A stretch of DNA of 64,000 nt from Erysipelotrichaceae bacterium (GCA_017473335.1 JAFULN010000014.1:1-64000), one strand, 5' to 3'. Counted from the stretch's first letter, positions 1 through 8,918 are shown. Notes: generated by a model not told the origin, from the sequence alone. Numbers and translations: made by a program.

Positions 1-98
1 CTTTATGAATTGACGTTGTGTTTGTTTCTTGTAATTCTATTTAGTTTTCAAAGATCGATTCGCTCTCGGAACTTCCGTTCCTTGCCGAGCGCTTGTAT
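1..98 (-). other. pre-16S leader of an rRNA operon
   Basis: Read on the minus strand, the sequence after the promoter holds a GC-rich hairpin (GGAAC/GTTCC within CGCTCGG...CGAGAGCG) followed by CTTTGAAAACTAAATAGA. That is the typical leader found just before 16S rRNA in low-GC Firmicutes. The rRNA genes themselves would lie outside the window to the left. Assignment rests on the leader and promoter only. Confidence 0.75.
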
Positions 99-127
99 AT
101 AATACCACCCCTCCTTTTAACTGTCAA
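99..127 (-). promoter_or_regulatory. strong rRNA operon promoter
   Basis: The -35 box TTGACA (122-127) and the -10 box TATTAT (99-104) are separated by exactly 17 bases. An A/T-tract rich stretch just upstream (about 128-180) looks like an UP element. Direction is leftward, out of the window. Confidence 0.85.
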
Positions 128-180
128 CATCTTTTTTTAAAAATTTTTTATTTTTTTCTCTCCTTTTTTATCCCTCTTTT

Positions 181-194
181 TTCAAGCGCTTTCA
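181..194. promoter_or_regulatory. cre-like palindrome upstream of the rRNA promoter
   Basis: TTCAAGCGCTTTCA differs by one base from the symmetric CcpA site TGAAANCGNTTNCA. It lies about 55 bases upstream of the -35 box. Function is not shown and a chance match is possible. Confidence 0.25.
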
Positions 195-263
195 TTTAGT
201 TTTGTGTGCGCTTACACTGACTTTTTTGATGATTATTAGCTCAAATTCTTTGAAAACAAGCAC

Positions 264-297
264 AAAAAAATGCACTCAATTAACGTTGAATGCATTT
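264..297 (-). terminator. terminator of the M28 peptidase gene
   Basis: On the minus strand AAATGCATTCAA and TTGAGTGCATTT pair around a short loop, followed by a run of seven T. It lies just after the stop codon of the peptidase gene. Confidence 0.85.
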
Positions 298-306
298 CTT
301 TTTTTA

Positions 307-2256
307 TTATTTTTGATGCACAAGCTTCATTCCTTCTAAAAGTTCTACAAATTTTTGTGTGATTTCTAAACATTCAGTCAGTGTATCACATTCAACTTTA
401 TGCGCTATTTCTGAAACTGTATTCTTTCCATCAATATAATACTGCATTAATGTTTCTAGACTATATGCTCCAAATCCCATATGAGCAGTTGCCTGATGAT
501 ATGCATCCATCAGCGGTTTCACTTCAGGATGCAGCGCAGCACAATCAGTCAAAGAATGAATTGGTCCAGCGTAATCTCTCACAAACACACGTCCATCAAC
601 AATCTTTAATTCTTCAGGTTCTGTATTTAAGTAAACTTTCATCTGATGTACAGCAGATTTTGCCCATGCAGTTTCTTTTTCAACATATTCATCTTCCAGC
701 TGTATCACACGTTTCAAGTCTTCTGCACTCTTCACATAGAAGTTTTCCACATGATTTAACTGTGCATCTGCTTCTTTCGCATTGACTTTTCCTTCGTTAA
801 ACAGATTCGCAACTTCTGCAAGTTTTGCAGCCAGATTCACATGCGCCTTGTTTTGAATTTCTTTCACATTTTCCAAAGTCAAATTTGACAGTGTATACGC
901 ATAAAGTGCAGCAGTACGACATGAGAATGCCAGAACTTCAGGATCAATCACATCCAGTGTATCTGTTGCAGTATGATAATTCAAATCAGGCCATTGTCCC
1001 AGCATGCAGCATGGTACACCAATCGTCGGATCACTAAATACTGTATGATCTGATCCACCAGAGAATGATTCAAAAGTATGATTCGTTTTCGCAACTAGTT
1101 TTCCAGAAAGATTAGGAACTTCTTCAGCAGCATAATCCAGACACAATGAAGAAAGGTCATTAATGAAAGATGGTGTTGAGTATGGTAGTGCTGTTAAAGT
1201 GATTGGCCCATAGAAGCGAGTCTGTTTCCCGCCAACCATATCCAGATTAATAGCTCCTATTACCTTTTTATATTCATTATGATCACTCAAATAAGCATAT
1301 GTTCCTGTAAATTCTGGAATCAGAATCACCTTGATTGTACGTTTGTTTTTTGCGATTTTTCCCGTTTCCATTAAATGTTTCAATGCACGAAGCACTTCCA
1401 TGGATGCAGAAACCCCAGAAGCATTGTCATTGCAGCTGCACTTTGGATGGCACAAATGCGCAGAAATCAGCACCTCTTCATCTGTTTCTCCCGGAAGAAC
1501 TGCCTCCACCACTTCAATCGCACCAGGATACAATGAAGTATCTACTTTTCCTGTCACTTTTAGATATGGTGAATCCTTTTCCTGTTTTTCATAAGCAGCT
1601 TTCTGTTTCAAACACAAATCTGCCAAAACATCTCCCATTTTTGGAGAAAGCACAAATCCAAATGTTTTTGGTTCATCTTCTGCGTGTGTCCACCAGAATG
1701 ATGTATAGTTTAAAGATTCATACAAATCATTTCTCGAGCGAATTCCAGGAACAGTACGCATAAAATCCGTCACAATACCAATAGCGCCTTTTTCCTTAAT
1801 TGCCCAGTCTACATATCCATTAAATGCATCACGTACAAAAACAATTTTCCCCTTCAAATCTACATCTGCGTATTTTTCTGGATGATTTCCTTCAGATAGA
1901 TAAACAAGTTCTGCACCTTCAGTAAAATCCACTGGATAGCTTTTCTGAATCACAGAAATTGGTTCTGCTTGAGCATCACACAGCAGCATTTCAGGATTTT
2001 CCAGTTTCAGCCATGCATCTTTCAAATCCCATTCCATAAACATTTTATTTTGAAGATACCAGACCTCAGGCTTAGCCTCATAACTGATAATGCTTGACTG
2101 AATTCCCATTTTATCCAATGCAGATTTGCAGTAATTTGCAGCAGCACGGAATCCAGTAGAAGCCTGAATTCGATGATAAGATGATACTTCCTTAACGCCT
2201 GTATAAAGACGTTTTTCATCAATCGTCTGTTTTAACAACTCATTTAACTGTTTCAT
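307..2256 (-). CDS. M28-family zinc metallopeptidase with PA-like domain
   Basis: A protein of about 649 residues, probably a cytoplasmic aminopeptidase, since no signal peptide is visible. The N-terminal third contains a PA-like insert (LKGKIVFVRDAF). The central part carries M28-type metal-ligand motifs: HLCHPKCSCNDNASG, INLDMVGG and GGSDHTVF. The C-terminal 170 residues are helical and match no domain I recognise. The start is set at the ATG preceded by GGAGGTTCTAT, nine codons inside the longest open frame. It is single-gene transcribed, with its own terminator on each side. The HLCHP form of the first motif differs from the common H-x-D form of M28, so the substrate cannot be named. Confidence 0.75.
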   Translation of the reverse strand: MKQLNELLKQTIDEKRLYTGVKEVSSYHRIQASTGFRAAANYCKSALDKMGIQSSIISYEAKPEVWYLQNKMFMEWDLKDAWLKLENPEMLLCDAQAEPISVIQKSYPVDFTEGAELVYLSEGNHPEKYADVDLKGKIVFVRDAFNGYVDWAIKEKGAIGIVTDFMRTVPGIRSRNDLYESLNYTSFWWTHAEDEPKTFGFVLSPKMGDVLADLCLKQKAAYEKQEKDSPYLKVTGKVDTSLYPGAIEVVEAVLPGETDEEVLISAHLCHPKCSCNDNASGVSASMEVLRALKHLMETGKIAKNKRTIKVILIPEFTGTYAYLSDHNEYKKVIGAINLDMVGGKQTRFYGPITLTALPYSTPSFINDLSSLCLDYAAEEVPNLSGKLVAKTNHTFESFSGGSDHTVFSDPTIGVPCCMLGQWPDLNYHTATDTLDVIDPEVLAFSCRTAALYAYTLSNLTLENVKEIQNKAHVNLAAKLAEVANLFNEGKVNAKEADAQLNHVENFYVKSAEDLKRVIQLEDEYVEKETAWAKSAVHQMKVYLNTEPEELKIVDGRVFVRDYAGPIHSLTDCAALHPEVKPLMDAYHQATAHMGFGAYSLETLMQYYIDGKNTVSEIAHKVECDTLTECLEITQKFVELLEGMKLVHQK

Positions 2257-2334
2257 ATAGAACCTCCATATCACATAAAACAATTATACGCCTCTTATAT
2301 GAAAATGGGTACATTTATTTTCTGAAAGTTCTTT

Positions 2335-2362
2335 CATTAAATAAGCAGAGCCAAAGCTCTGC
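2335..2362 (-). terminator. terminator of the first SIS gene
   Basis: GCAGAGC/GCTCTGC forms a 7-bp stem with a CAAA/TTTG loop, followed on the minus strand by TTATTTAAT. The U-tract is imperfect, so some read-through is possible. Confidence 0.65.
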
Positions 2363-2370
2363 CTATTTTC

Positions 2371-3120
2371 TTATAAGTTACGAATACGATAGAAATATTT
2401 ATCTACCAGCTTATCGTTATGATCTGCTGCTCCTTTATCCATAAAGGCAATATGTCCATTATAGAACACATCTGGGTTGAACCCTCTTTCCATCAGGATT
2501 TCTACCATCTGTGTCAAAATCATATTCTGCAGAAGAACCATAGGAATTGTACTTGATGAACCTACTTTCATTGGAAAACCATCAATTTCTGCAATAGCAT
2601 CACCAATTGGAGTACGATTATCCAAGACGATATCCGCAACATCCTTTAATTTCACACCATCTTTATGTTTGGTTGTCAGCCAGTTTGCGTAATCAACTGC
2701 AGTAATCGCAATCACTGGAATTCCCTTTTCTTTAGCACGAATTGCAGCATCTACCGGTGCAATGTTATTTCCTGAATTCGAGACAATAATCATGACATCA
2801 TTAGGTGTGATGCGATGATAATCGACAACATGACGTCCAATATTATATGTATTTTCCATCAGATAGCTCTTGGTGATTTCAAATGTCCCTGTAATGCTTG
2901 GTTCCAACAAAGCACAATAGTTGGCAGGTGTAGCCGCTCTCCAGAACGCATCTTCAGTCACCAAGTGAGAATGTCCTGCACCAAACCCATAAATAATACC
3001 ACCCTTTTCAGTGACATCTGCCAAAAGCGTTGCCGCTTTCATAATATTATCTGACTGTGTTTGTTCAATGCTGTCGATGATTTCCTTAATGCCATTTAGA
3101 TACTTTTCATAAGCTTTCAT
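2371..3120 (-). CDS. SIS-domain protein (UPF0309-like)
   Basis: A 249-residue protein made almost entirely of one sugar isomerase (SIS) fold. Visible features are the glycine-rich GGIIYGFGAGHSH segment near residue 45, the phosphosugar-binding loop IIVSNSGNN near residue 110, and PVIAITA. Proteins of this family bind phosphorylated sugars, and many act as isomerases or as sugar-sensing modules; the substrate is unknown here. RBS GGAGGATAAGTT sits at the right distance from ATG, and a TATAAT at 3148-3153 may be its -10 box. A second SIS protein of similar length is encoded at 18662-19393. No kinase or transporter gene adjoins it to suggest the sugar. Confidence 0.8.
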   Translation of the reverse strand: MKAYEKYLNGIKEIIDSIEQTQSDNIMKAATLLADVTEKGGIIYGFGAGHSHLVTEDAFWRAATPANYCALLEPSITGTFEITKSYLMENTYNIGRHVVDYHRITPNDVMIIVSNSGNNIAPVDAAIRAKEKGIPVIAITAVDYANWLTTKHKDGVKLKDVADIVLDNRTPIGDAIAEIDGFPMKVGSSSTIPMVLLQNMILTQMVEILMERGFNPDVFYNGHIAFMDKGAADHNDKLVDKYFYRIRNL

Positions 3121-3238
3121 AACTTATCCTCCATCATTTACAAGTTCATTATACTTCATTTCATAAGATAATAATGCATGAAAATACACTTTTTAAACAG
3201 TTACTTTTATCATAATCCACAAAAGTATCAACATCACT

Positions 3239-3271
3239 AAAAAAAGAAAAGCGCCCGATTTATTCGGACGC
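3239..3271 (-). terminator. terminator of the tmk-holB-ricT-rsmI operon
   Basis: GCGTCCGA/TCGGGCGC forms an 8-bp stem with one G-T pair, followed by TTTTCTTTTT on the minus strand. The stem begins inside the last codons of rsmI, so the terminator overlaps the end of the gene. Confidence 0.85.
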
Positions 3272-4102
3272 ATGAACTTGACGATATATTTCGTTTTTGG
3301 AAACGCCTGTTCTTTTTGCAGTTTCTTTGATAGCGCCACTTGTTGAATAGCCTTCTTCAATTAACTGATGAACCATCTCCATGACATTGATTTCTTCAAT
3401 AGATTCTTCAGCTGCACCCTCTACCACAACAACCATCTCACCTTTTAATTCAGAAACTACTTCTAAAACTTCAGAAATATTTCCGCGAATGAATTCTTCA
3501 AATCGCTTTGTCAGTTCTCGACAAAGACTGATTTTGCGATTTCCAAGCACTTCCTGCATCACACACAAAGTGTCTTCAATGCGATGGGGTGCTTCATAAA
3601 AGACCATCGTGCATTTCATCGTTTTTAATGTTTCCAGCTCTTTTCTGGCTGCAGATGTTTTCGCAGGCAAAAAGCCATGGAAATAAAACGGCATAGCACA
3701 CAAACCAGAGGCAACCAGGGCACTCAACATAGCACTGGATCCGTTGACCGGGATTACCGCATAACCTTCTTCAATAGCACGAGGAACCAATGTCTGTCCT
3801 GGATCAGAAATCAAAGGATATCCTGCATCTGATACCAAAGCAATGTTTTTTCCTTCATGAAGAAGCTGAATAATTCCTTCAGTACTTTGTTTCTCGTTGT
3901 GCGAATGATGCGCAATGACCTTTGTATGAATATCGAAATGACTTAAAAGCTTCATTGTATTGCGTGTATCTTCTGCCGCAATCAAATCAACCTCACTCAA
4001 TATAGAAATAGCACGAGGTGTTAATTCCTGTAAATTACCAATCGGTGTTGCCACCAGATACAGGCATATCTGCCCTTCATCAAAACTTTTCTGTCGAATC
4101 AT
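3260..4102 (-). CDS. rsmI: 16S rRNA (cytidine-1402-2'-O)-methyltransferase RsmI
   Basis: A 280-residue SAM-dependent methyltransferase of the tetrapyrrole-methylase fold that 2'-O-methylates C1402 in the decoding site of 16S rRNA. The N-terminus has the family hallmark LYLVATPIGNLQELTPRA, and AAEDTRNT and SDAGYPLISDPG follow in the expected order. The last 50 residues form the usual helical extension. Its ATGA start overlaps the stop of ricT, so translation is probably coupled. Fourth and last gene of an operon with tmk, holB and ricT; a yabC/rsmI position after tmk and holB is conserved in Firmicutes. Confidence 0.95.
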   Translation of the reverse strand: MIRQKSFDEGQICLYLVATPIGNLQELTPRAISILSEVDLIAAEDTRNTMKLLSHFDIHTKVIAHHSHNEKQSTEGIIQLLHEGKNIALVSDAGYPLISDPGQTLVPRAIEEGYAVIPVNGSSAMLSALVASGLCAMPFYFHGFLPAKTSAARKELETLKTMKCTMVFYEAPHRIEDTLCVMQEVLGNRKISLCRELTKRFEEFIRGNISEVLEVVSELKGEMVVVVEGAAEESIEEINVMEMVHQLIEEGYSTSGAIKETAKRTGVSKNEIYRQVHASE

Positions 4103-5496
4103 GATTCTTTCTTTTCTTCAGGCTTGCTGCCTTCATTTTTATCAGGTCGACGGTTTCCTCTGTGATGAGGTCGATGAGGCTTTCGCTGTTTCTTTTCTGT
4201 ATTTTCTACATTGACTGCTGAATTATCTGCACTTTCATCTGATACAGACTTTTCTTTCTTAAAGCTGCGCTTTTCACCCTGAGCTTTCTTTGGTTCCTGC
4301 TTTTCATTTCCTGAAGGACGATCCTTACGCATAGGACGATCTTTACGAGGCTGTTTTTCCTTATGTTCATTCTTTGAAGGATTCTGTTTCTGTTCAGAAC
4401 GGTCTTTGTGTTCCATTTTTGATTCAGCTGAATCATTCTGTTCAGGCTTTTCCTTTTTTTCTTTGAAGTTTTCTTTGTTTTTATTCTTTGGACGTTCAGA
4501 TTTTTCTTTACGTTCTGGACGTTCCTTCTTTACAGGTTTTGCTTCTTCCTGTATACTCACAGCTTCTTCTTTTAGTTCAGCCTGTTCTTCAATCAAAGAA
4601 TTCTCTGGTGTTGGTTCTGGCTTTGGATCAGCAGCCGCAGTCACCTGTTTAGCAGCCTTTACTTCACGCTTTTTAAATGTACCCTTTTCAATCAGTTCAT
4701 CCAATGTGATATACAGCGCTGTTTCACGATTTTCCAGTTTACATGTACGAGTAATCACATTCATAGATGTCATACGGTACATCTTGCCTTCATATTCAAC
4801 CTGCGCATTTTGTTTAGGAAGACCTTCGCGCAGCTCTGTATATGCTTCATCTTCATATTTCAGACAGCACATCAATTTACCACACTGTCCTGAAAGCTTA
4901 GGGATATTCAATGCCAAAAGCTGATTTTTAGCCATATTAATGGACACGACATCAAAACTGTTCAGATATCTTGAGCAGCATGTTTCCATTCCGCATGAAC
5001 CAAGACCTCCAACCATCTTTGCCTTGTCTCTTGGACCAATCTGACGCAATTCAATGCGGCAGTGGAAAATTGAAGCCAGTTCTTTTAATAATTCACGGAA
5101 ATCCACACGATTTTCAGACACATACACAAACACGATCTTCGAACGATCTAATGTATATTCTGCGCTGATTAAATTCATATCTAAATTCAGCTTCTCAATA
5201 CAAGCAGCACACTGTTCCAGAGCTTCTTTGGCAGCTTCCTTATTTTCTTTTGCAGCTTGTTTATCTTCGTATTCTGCACGGCGAACGACTGGTTTTAACG
5301 GTGTACTTGTCTTCAGCAGCGATGCATCTGCCAGCGAAGACACAACTTCACCCAGCTCCAATCCTCGAACCGTTTCCACAACAACAAAATCACCATAGGC
5401 AATTGTTTCATCATTGCATCCAAATGTATAAGGTTTACGTGAATTCTGGAATCTAACGGATACTGCATATTTAAATTCCATCTGTTGTTCACTCAT
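4099..5496 (-). CDS. ricT: RicT/YaaT PSP1-domain protein with long charged tail
   Basis: The first 270 residues are a PSP1 domain. In Bacillus subtilis, YaaT (RicT) forms an Fe-S-bearing complex with RicA and RicF that affects mRNA processing by RNase Y and development. The conserved cysteines are present: GGLGSCGMETCC near residue 140 and SGQCGKLMCCLKYE near residue 205. Residues from about 275 to 465 form an extra tail very rich in K, E, R and P with repeated ERPERKEK and KDRPMRKDRP type blocks, predicted to be disordered. The family is usually near 270-300 residues, so the tail is an addition. The start follows GGAGGTGATTGG and overlaps the holB stop by four bases (ATGA). Confidence 0.9.
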   Translation of the reverse strand: MSEQQMEFKYAVSVRFQNSRKPYTFGCNDETIAYGDFVVVETVRGLELGEVVSSLADASLLKTSTPLKPVVRRAEYEDKQAAKENKEAAKEALEQCAACIEKLNLDMNLISAEYTLDRSKIVFVYVSENRVDFRELLKELASIFHCRIELRQIGPRDKAKMVGGLGSCGMETCCSRYLNSFDVVSINMAKNQLLALNIPKLSGQCGKLMCCLKYEDEAYTELREGLPKQNAQVEYEGKMYRMTSMNVITRTCKLENRETALYITLDELIEKGTFKKREVKAAKQVTAAADPKPEPTPENSLIEEQAELKEEAVSIQEEAKPVKKERPERKEKSERPKNKNKENFKEKKEKPEQNDSAESKMEHKDRSEQKQNPSKNEHKEKQPRKDRPMRKDRPSGNEKQEPKKAQGEKRSFKKEKSVSDESADNSAVNVENTEKKQRKPHRPHHRGNRRPDKNEGSKPEEKKES

Positions 5497-6464
5497 CCAA
5501 TCACCTCCATAAGTTGAATCATCATCTGGTCACTCACAAGTGTTAAATTATACGGCCTACTCAACTTGTCTTTTGTTTCCAGTAATACAATCTGAATCTG
5601 TGCCAGATTCAGCTCTTTTTCTTTTACTTTCTCTGCTTTCTTTTTTATTTTACCCGGCGCATCCTCTAAACCACACGCAAGTTCTTCAAAGAAAGACGTT
5701 AAACAATCAATAAAATAACCAAGCACTTCCTTAGCATCGCTTTTAGACCCAAAAACATCCGTCTGTAATTCTACCATACATCTGGATAAATCATAAATAT
5801 GTTCCAAAAACAACTCAAATCCTGCATAGGCTTTCTGATAAGCCTCTGTTTCACTTAAGGCAAGTACCGCTTCTGGATCTTTCACAAAATGACTAATCAG
5901 CCACGCATCCGTTACAGTGCAGCCTAATTTAATCGCCTGTTTTTCACACAATGTACGCTCAACAGGTCGAAACGGTAAAATCTGACAGCGAGATACAATT
6001 GTAGGAAGCAGTCGATCTGTACTTTCTACAATTAAAATTGCAGTAATATCCTGACTCTGAGGCTCTTCAAGAAACTTCAGCAAGCTGTTTAGTGCCTCCG
6101 TTGTTGCATTTTCAGCACCATGAAGAATATAAACTTTCTGCCCCTTCTTCTCCACTGCCGTTTTAGAAAAACGTTCCTGAAGACTTAAAATCTCTTCTTT
6201 CTTAATAGATTTCTTTGTCCCATCCAAAATCACTAAATCTGCATATTCTTGTTTCAGCACACGCTGGCAAGCAGGACATTGACCACATCCAAATGGACTT
6301 GCTTGTTCACAAAACAAGCTCTGTGCCAGCATCAAGGCTGTCTCTAGTTTTGGCGTTCCTTTAGGGCCTGTAAACAACAAGGCATGTGACAAACGCTGAT
6401 GTTCAAGACAATTTTTCAGAGTCTGATATACAACCGGCTGCTGCTGTTTTAAACGCTCATCCAT
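5493..6464 (-). CDS. holB: DNA polymerase III delta' subunit
   Basis: A clamp-loader subunit of about 323 residues. It shows SHALLFTGPKGTPKLE (degenerate Walker A, as in delta'), four zinc-binding cysteines in CGQCPACQ with an upstream Cys, LLKFLEEP (sensor region) and TIVSRCQILPF (SRC motif). The start chosen is the ATG encoding MDERLKQQQ, preceded by GGAGATTCTTC; it overlaps the tmk stop by eight bases. The longer upstream frame lies inside tmk. The neighbours tmk and ricT match the conserved Firmicutes order tmk-yaaQ-yaaR-holB-yaaT, with yaaQ and yaaR missing. Confidence 0.93.
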   Translation of the reverse strand: MDERLKQQQPVVYQTLKNCLEHQRLSHALLFTGPKGTPKLETALMLAQSLFCEQASPFGCGQCPACQRVLKQEYADLVILDGTKKSIKKEEILSLQERFSKTAVEKKGQKVYILHGAENATTEALNSLLKFLEEPQSQDITAILIVESTDRLLPTIVSRCQILPFRPVERTLCEKQAIKLGCTVTDAWLISHFVKDPEAVLALSETEAYQKAYAGFELFLEHIYDLSRCMVELQTDVFGSKSDAKEVLGYFIDCLTSFFEELACGLEDAPGKIKKKAEKVKEKELNLAQIQIVLLETKDKLSRPYNLTLVSDQMMIQLMEVIG

Positions 6465-7083
6465 GAAGAATCTCCATAATCTTCTGATACGCATCTTCAG
6501 CCACTTTTTCTGCACACTGAGATGCATCAATCACAATCATACGATCCTTAAAACGTTCAACAACCTCTTTATAACCGTTGACTACTTTATAATGAAAATC
6601 AATACTTTCCTGATCTAAGCGATCTTTAAAGGAACGGCTCTGAATACGAGCCAGACCAGCTTGGGCATCTAGATCCAAATACAGTGTCTTATCAGGCATA
6701 CATCCATCAATCGCAAACTGATTAATCTGCAGCACTTCATCCATTCCCAGATCTCTTCCTGCCCCTTGATAAGCTAAAGAACTGTCCAGAAAACGATCAC
6801 ACAGCACAATCTTACCCGCATTTAGTGCAGGAAACACTTTCTCCACAAGATGCTGACGACGACTTGCCGCATAAAGCAGTGCTTCCGTACGATCATCCAT
6901 CGCAGTATTAGCAGGATCCAGAATCACTCTGCGAATCTGTTCCGCAATATCAATACCACCAGGCTCACGCGTCAAAATCACATCATATCCTTCACTCAAA
7001 AGACGTTCATACACCATAGTAGAAACTGTCGTCTTTCCACTTCCATCAGGACCTTCAAATGTAATAAACCAGCTTTTGCGCAT
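6457..7083 (-). CDS. tmk: thymidylate kinase
   Basis: A 208-residue enzyme that phosphorylates dTMP to dTDP. Seen are the P-loop FEGPDGSGKTT, the REPGG segment, DRFLDSSLAYQGAGR (DR motif and substrate site) and a LID with SRSFKDRLDQE. The start is the ATG of MRKSWF. The alternative upstream ATG at 7113 falls inside the -10 box of the promoter at 7112-7140, so it cannot be transcribed in full. First gene of the tmk-holB-ricT-rsmI operon. Confidence 0.95.
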   Translation of the reverse strand: MRKSWFITFEGPDGSGKTTVSTMVYERLLSEGYDVILTREPGGIDIAEQIRRVILDPANTAMDDRTEALLYAASRRQHLVEKVFPALNAGKIVLCDRFLDSSLAYQGAGRDLGMDEVLQINQFAIDGCMPDKTLYLDLDAQAGLARIQSRSFKDRLDQESIDFHYKVVNGYKEVVERFKDRMIVIDASQCAEKVAEDAYQKIMEILHG

Positions 7084-7111
7084 GACAAAAACACCACCTT
7101 TAATCTCAATC

Positions 7112-7140
7112 ATTATATCATAACATCAATAAAGCACCAA
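7112..7140 (-). promoter_or_regulatory. promoter of the tmk operon
   Basis: -35 TTGGTG (7135-7140), 17-base spacer, -10 TATAAT (7112-7117). It abuts the terminator of the preceding unit. Confidence 0.8.
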
Positions 7141-7176
7141 GAAAAAAGACAAACACCGCCTTAGCACATGTTTGTC
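7141..7176 (-). terminator. terminator of the three-gene envelope unit
   Basis: GACAAACA/TGTTTGTC makes a perfect 8-bp stem with a 13-base loop, followed by TTTTTTC on the minus strand. Confidence 0.85.
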
Positions 7177-7184
7177 TCATTCAC

Positions 7185-7781
7185 TTAACGACTTATCTGA
7201 TTCAAAAAAATCATTTCAATTTTTGTAATGACATCCTTTTCCAATACAATTCTTACTGGATAAAGTACATTCCCGGATACTTCATTCCAATCTGATGATA
7301 AGTCCATCCATCTTTTCCCACACAAGACGACACTTTCATCATCACCTTCACCAATATGTGTATCACCATAAATACCACCAGTTTTCATAAATAGAGAAGT
7401 TAATTCATCCACAGTACTCTGCATTCCAACAGATAATTGTTCAGGAAATTCAATCTTTTCAGCACCATTTTCCACTTGTTTCAAAGACTGCATTATTCCA
7501 ATCACTACACAATCTTCCAAAGCCTTTTCAGTTTTTCCATCATTATAGACACCTATTTGAAAATCTTTCGATGTCAATACAACATAGTCCCTTGAACCCA
7601 GTACCGAACCACCTCTAAAAGTAAGATCTGCATTTGTCAGTTTTATAAACTCACTCAGTGCCATCGGAAATTCAATGATTTGATCATCCATAGTTACTTT
7701 CTTCTCAGAAAATAACTGTTTTGAATTCAGACACCCAATCATCAATAAACTAATCAACAGTACACATATCAATTTTTTCAT
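7185..7781 (-). CDS. lipoprotein of unknown function
   Basis: About 198 residues starting MKKLICVLLISLLMIGC, a lipoprotein signal peptide with the modified Cys at residue 17. The rest contains no motif I recognise; it is rich in beta-type segments and ends with a basic ISR. The start is chosen because GGAGGAAACCT precedes this ATG; the longer frame would begin inside the upstream gene. It ends a unit with two upstream genes (7795-8109 and 8151-8918). The three together look like a small envelope-associated operon with no known family. Confidence 0.7.
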   Translation of the reverse strand: MKKLICVLLISLLMIGCLNSKQLFSEKKVTMDDQIIEFPMALSEFIKLTNADLTFRGGSVLGSRDYVVLTSKDFQIGVYNDGKTEKALEDCVVIGIMQSLKQVENGAEKIEFPEQLSVGMQSTVDELTSLFMKTGGIYGDTHIGEGDDESVVLCGKRWMDLSSDWNEVSGNVLYPVRIVLEKDVITKIEMIFLNQISR

Positions 7782-7794
7782 AGGTTTCCTCCAT

Positions 7795-8109
7795 CTATTC
7801 ACTCTTGATTTCTTGAATGAGTAATCCGATTTCTTTTCTGACTTTTCTTATTTTTTGATAGCTAAAATCATAATATGTATGATGTTTAATAAAGCGCTTC
7901 ATCCCATCACTTCTCATTGTTTCATCTGGATACAATAATTTCATCATTTCTTCAGCTTCCAGAAACAGCCCTTCTATTCTTTTCATGTTTTCCCCAGAAC
8001 CCCACAAGGCCATTGATAACCCTAACGCTCCCAGCATTCCATAACGAGGCTGTTTCTCAATTTCATCAGATAAGAATTGAAGTTTGTGAATCAAATCTAA
8101 TTTAGTCAT
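7795..8109 (-). CDS. hypothetical 104-residue protein
   Basis: A small, mostly helical protein with a clear RBS (GGAGGGATGATTT). It has no signal peptide and no strong membrane segment, and no motif is recognised. It contains RYGMLGALGLSMALWGSGEN in the middle and a basic, Lys/Arg-rich C-terminal helix. It lies 13 bases before the lipoprotein start and about 41 bases after the upstream membrane-anchored gene, with no terminator between, so co-transcription is likely. Confidence 0.65.
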   Translation of the reverse strand: MTKLDLIHKLQFLSDEIEKQPRYGMLGALGLSMALWGSGENMKRIEGLFLEAEEMMKLLYPDETMRSDGMKRFIKHHTYYDFSYQKIRKVRKEIGLLIQEIKSE

Positions 8110-8150
8110 AAATCATCCCTCCTTTGGGTTAAATTGATATGACAAATTAA

Positions 8151-8918
8151 TTATTCTTCAAAAACAGATGATTTTAACTGTTGGATTTCTTCTGTAAAAT
8201 CATAATTCAGTACTTTCTTGATAGCTTCTATTGTATATTCTGAAGCTTCCTCATCCAATGGTGTAACATTAGAATCAACTCTTAATGTACGATTCCCTAA
8301 AATAAGATAAGCAGTCCCATAAAAATAAACGACTTCATCACACCCCCAGTGATTCGCATCACCAAAAGTCAGATATTTTCTCATTTCTTCTTCAGATTCG
8401 ATATTTACCTTATGATTTATACACGAATTCCCGCAAGCTTTTAACAGTTCACTTCTTTTTTCATGGACTGCACATGGTGTAACTCGATTCACAAATTTGT
8501 CTTGTGCTGCTTCATTCGTTTCATGCAATTCTAATTCAATTTCAATATAGTATTCATCTGGGACATATTCAGTATTTGTCTGGGAAGCATATTGTATGAT
8601 TTCCTGCTGCACTGTAAGCTCTTCTTTTTCATTCACATGAGAGAATTTCACACTGTACTGATAGGTGGTTTGTCCTTTGTGTTCAGTATTAAGAATGGTT
8701 TCTTCCAGCTTGTTTAAACTGATGTCCATGAAGCTCTGATACATCACTTTTGCATCCTCAATATGAAAATCTTCAGCACTCACAATCTCAGGTCCGCTCA
8801 TATCTCCTTGCTGTGCATTCCTTTTTGCATAGTAGCGATATGAAACAAAAATCATTGTACCTGCAACAAGAGTGCTTAAAACAGTTCTTATTAGATAATA
8901 TCCACCACTTCTTCTCAT
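8151..8918 (-). CDS. membrane-anchored protein of unknown function
   Basis: About 255 residues. One N-terminal membrane segment (LIRTVLSTLVAGTMIFVSYRYY, roughly residues 9-30) is preceded by Arg residues, which predicts an extracytoplasmic body. The body is acidic, with four or five Cys (CAVHEKRSELLKACGNSC, WGCDEV), so disulfides or metal binding are possible. The start is the ATG after GGGGAGTGTCT; a GTG two codons upstream is less likely. First gene of a three-gene unit driven by the promoter at 8959-8987. Confidence 0.7.
   Translation of the reverse strand: MRRSGGYYLIRTVLSTLVAGTMIFVSYRYYAKRNAQQGDMSGPEIVSAEDFHIEDAKVMYQSFMDISLNKLEETILNTEHKGQTTYQYSVKFSHVNEKEELTVQQEIIQYASQTNTEYVPDEYYIEIELELHETNEAAQDKFVNRVTPCAVHEKRSELLKACGNSCINHKVNIESEEEMRKYLTFGDANHWGCDEVVYFYGTAYLILGNRTLRVDSNVTPLDEEASEYTIEAIKKVLNYDFTEEIQQLKSSVFEE

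Noticed and set aside
7084-7113. Longer thymidylate kinase start at 7113
   Set aside because: That ATG overlaps the -10 box of the promoter, so the mRNA would begin downstream of it.
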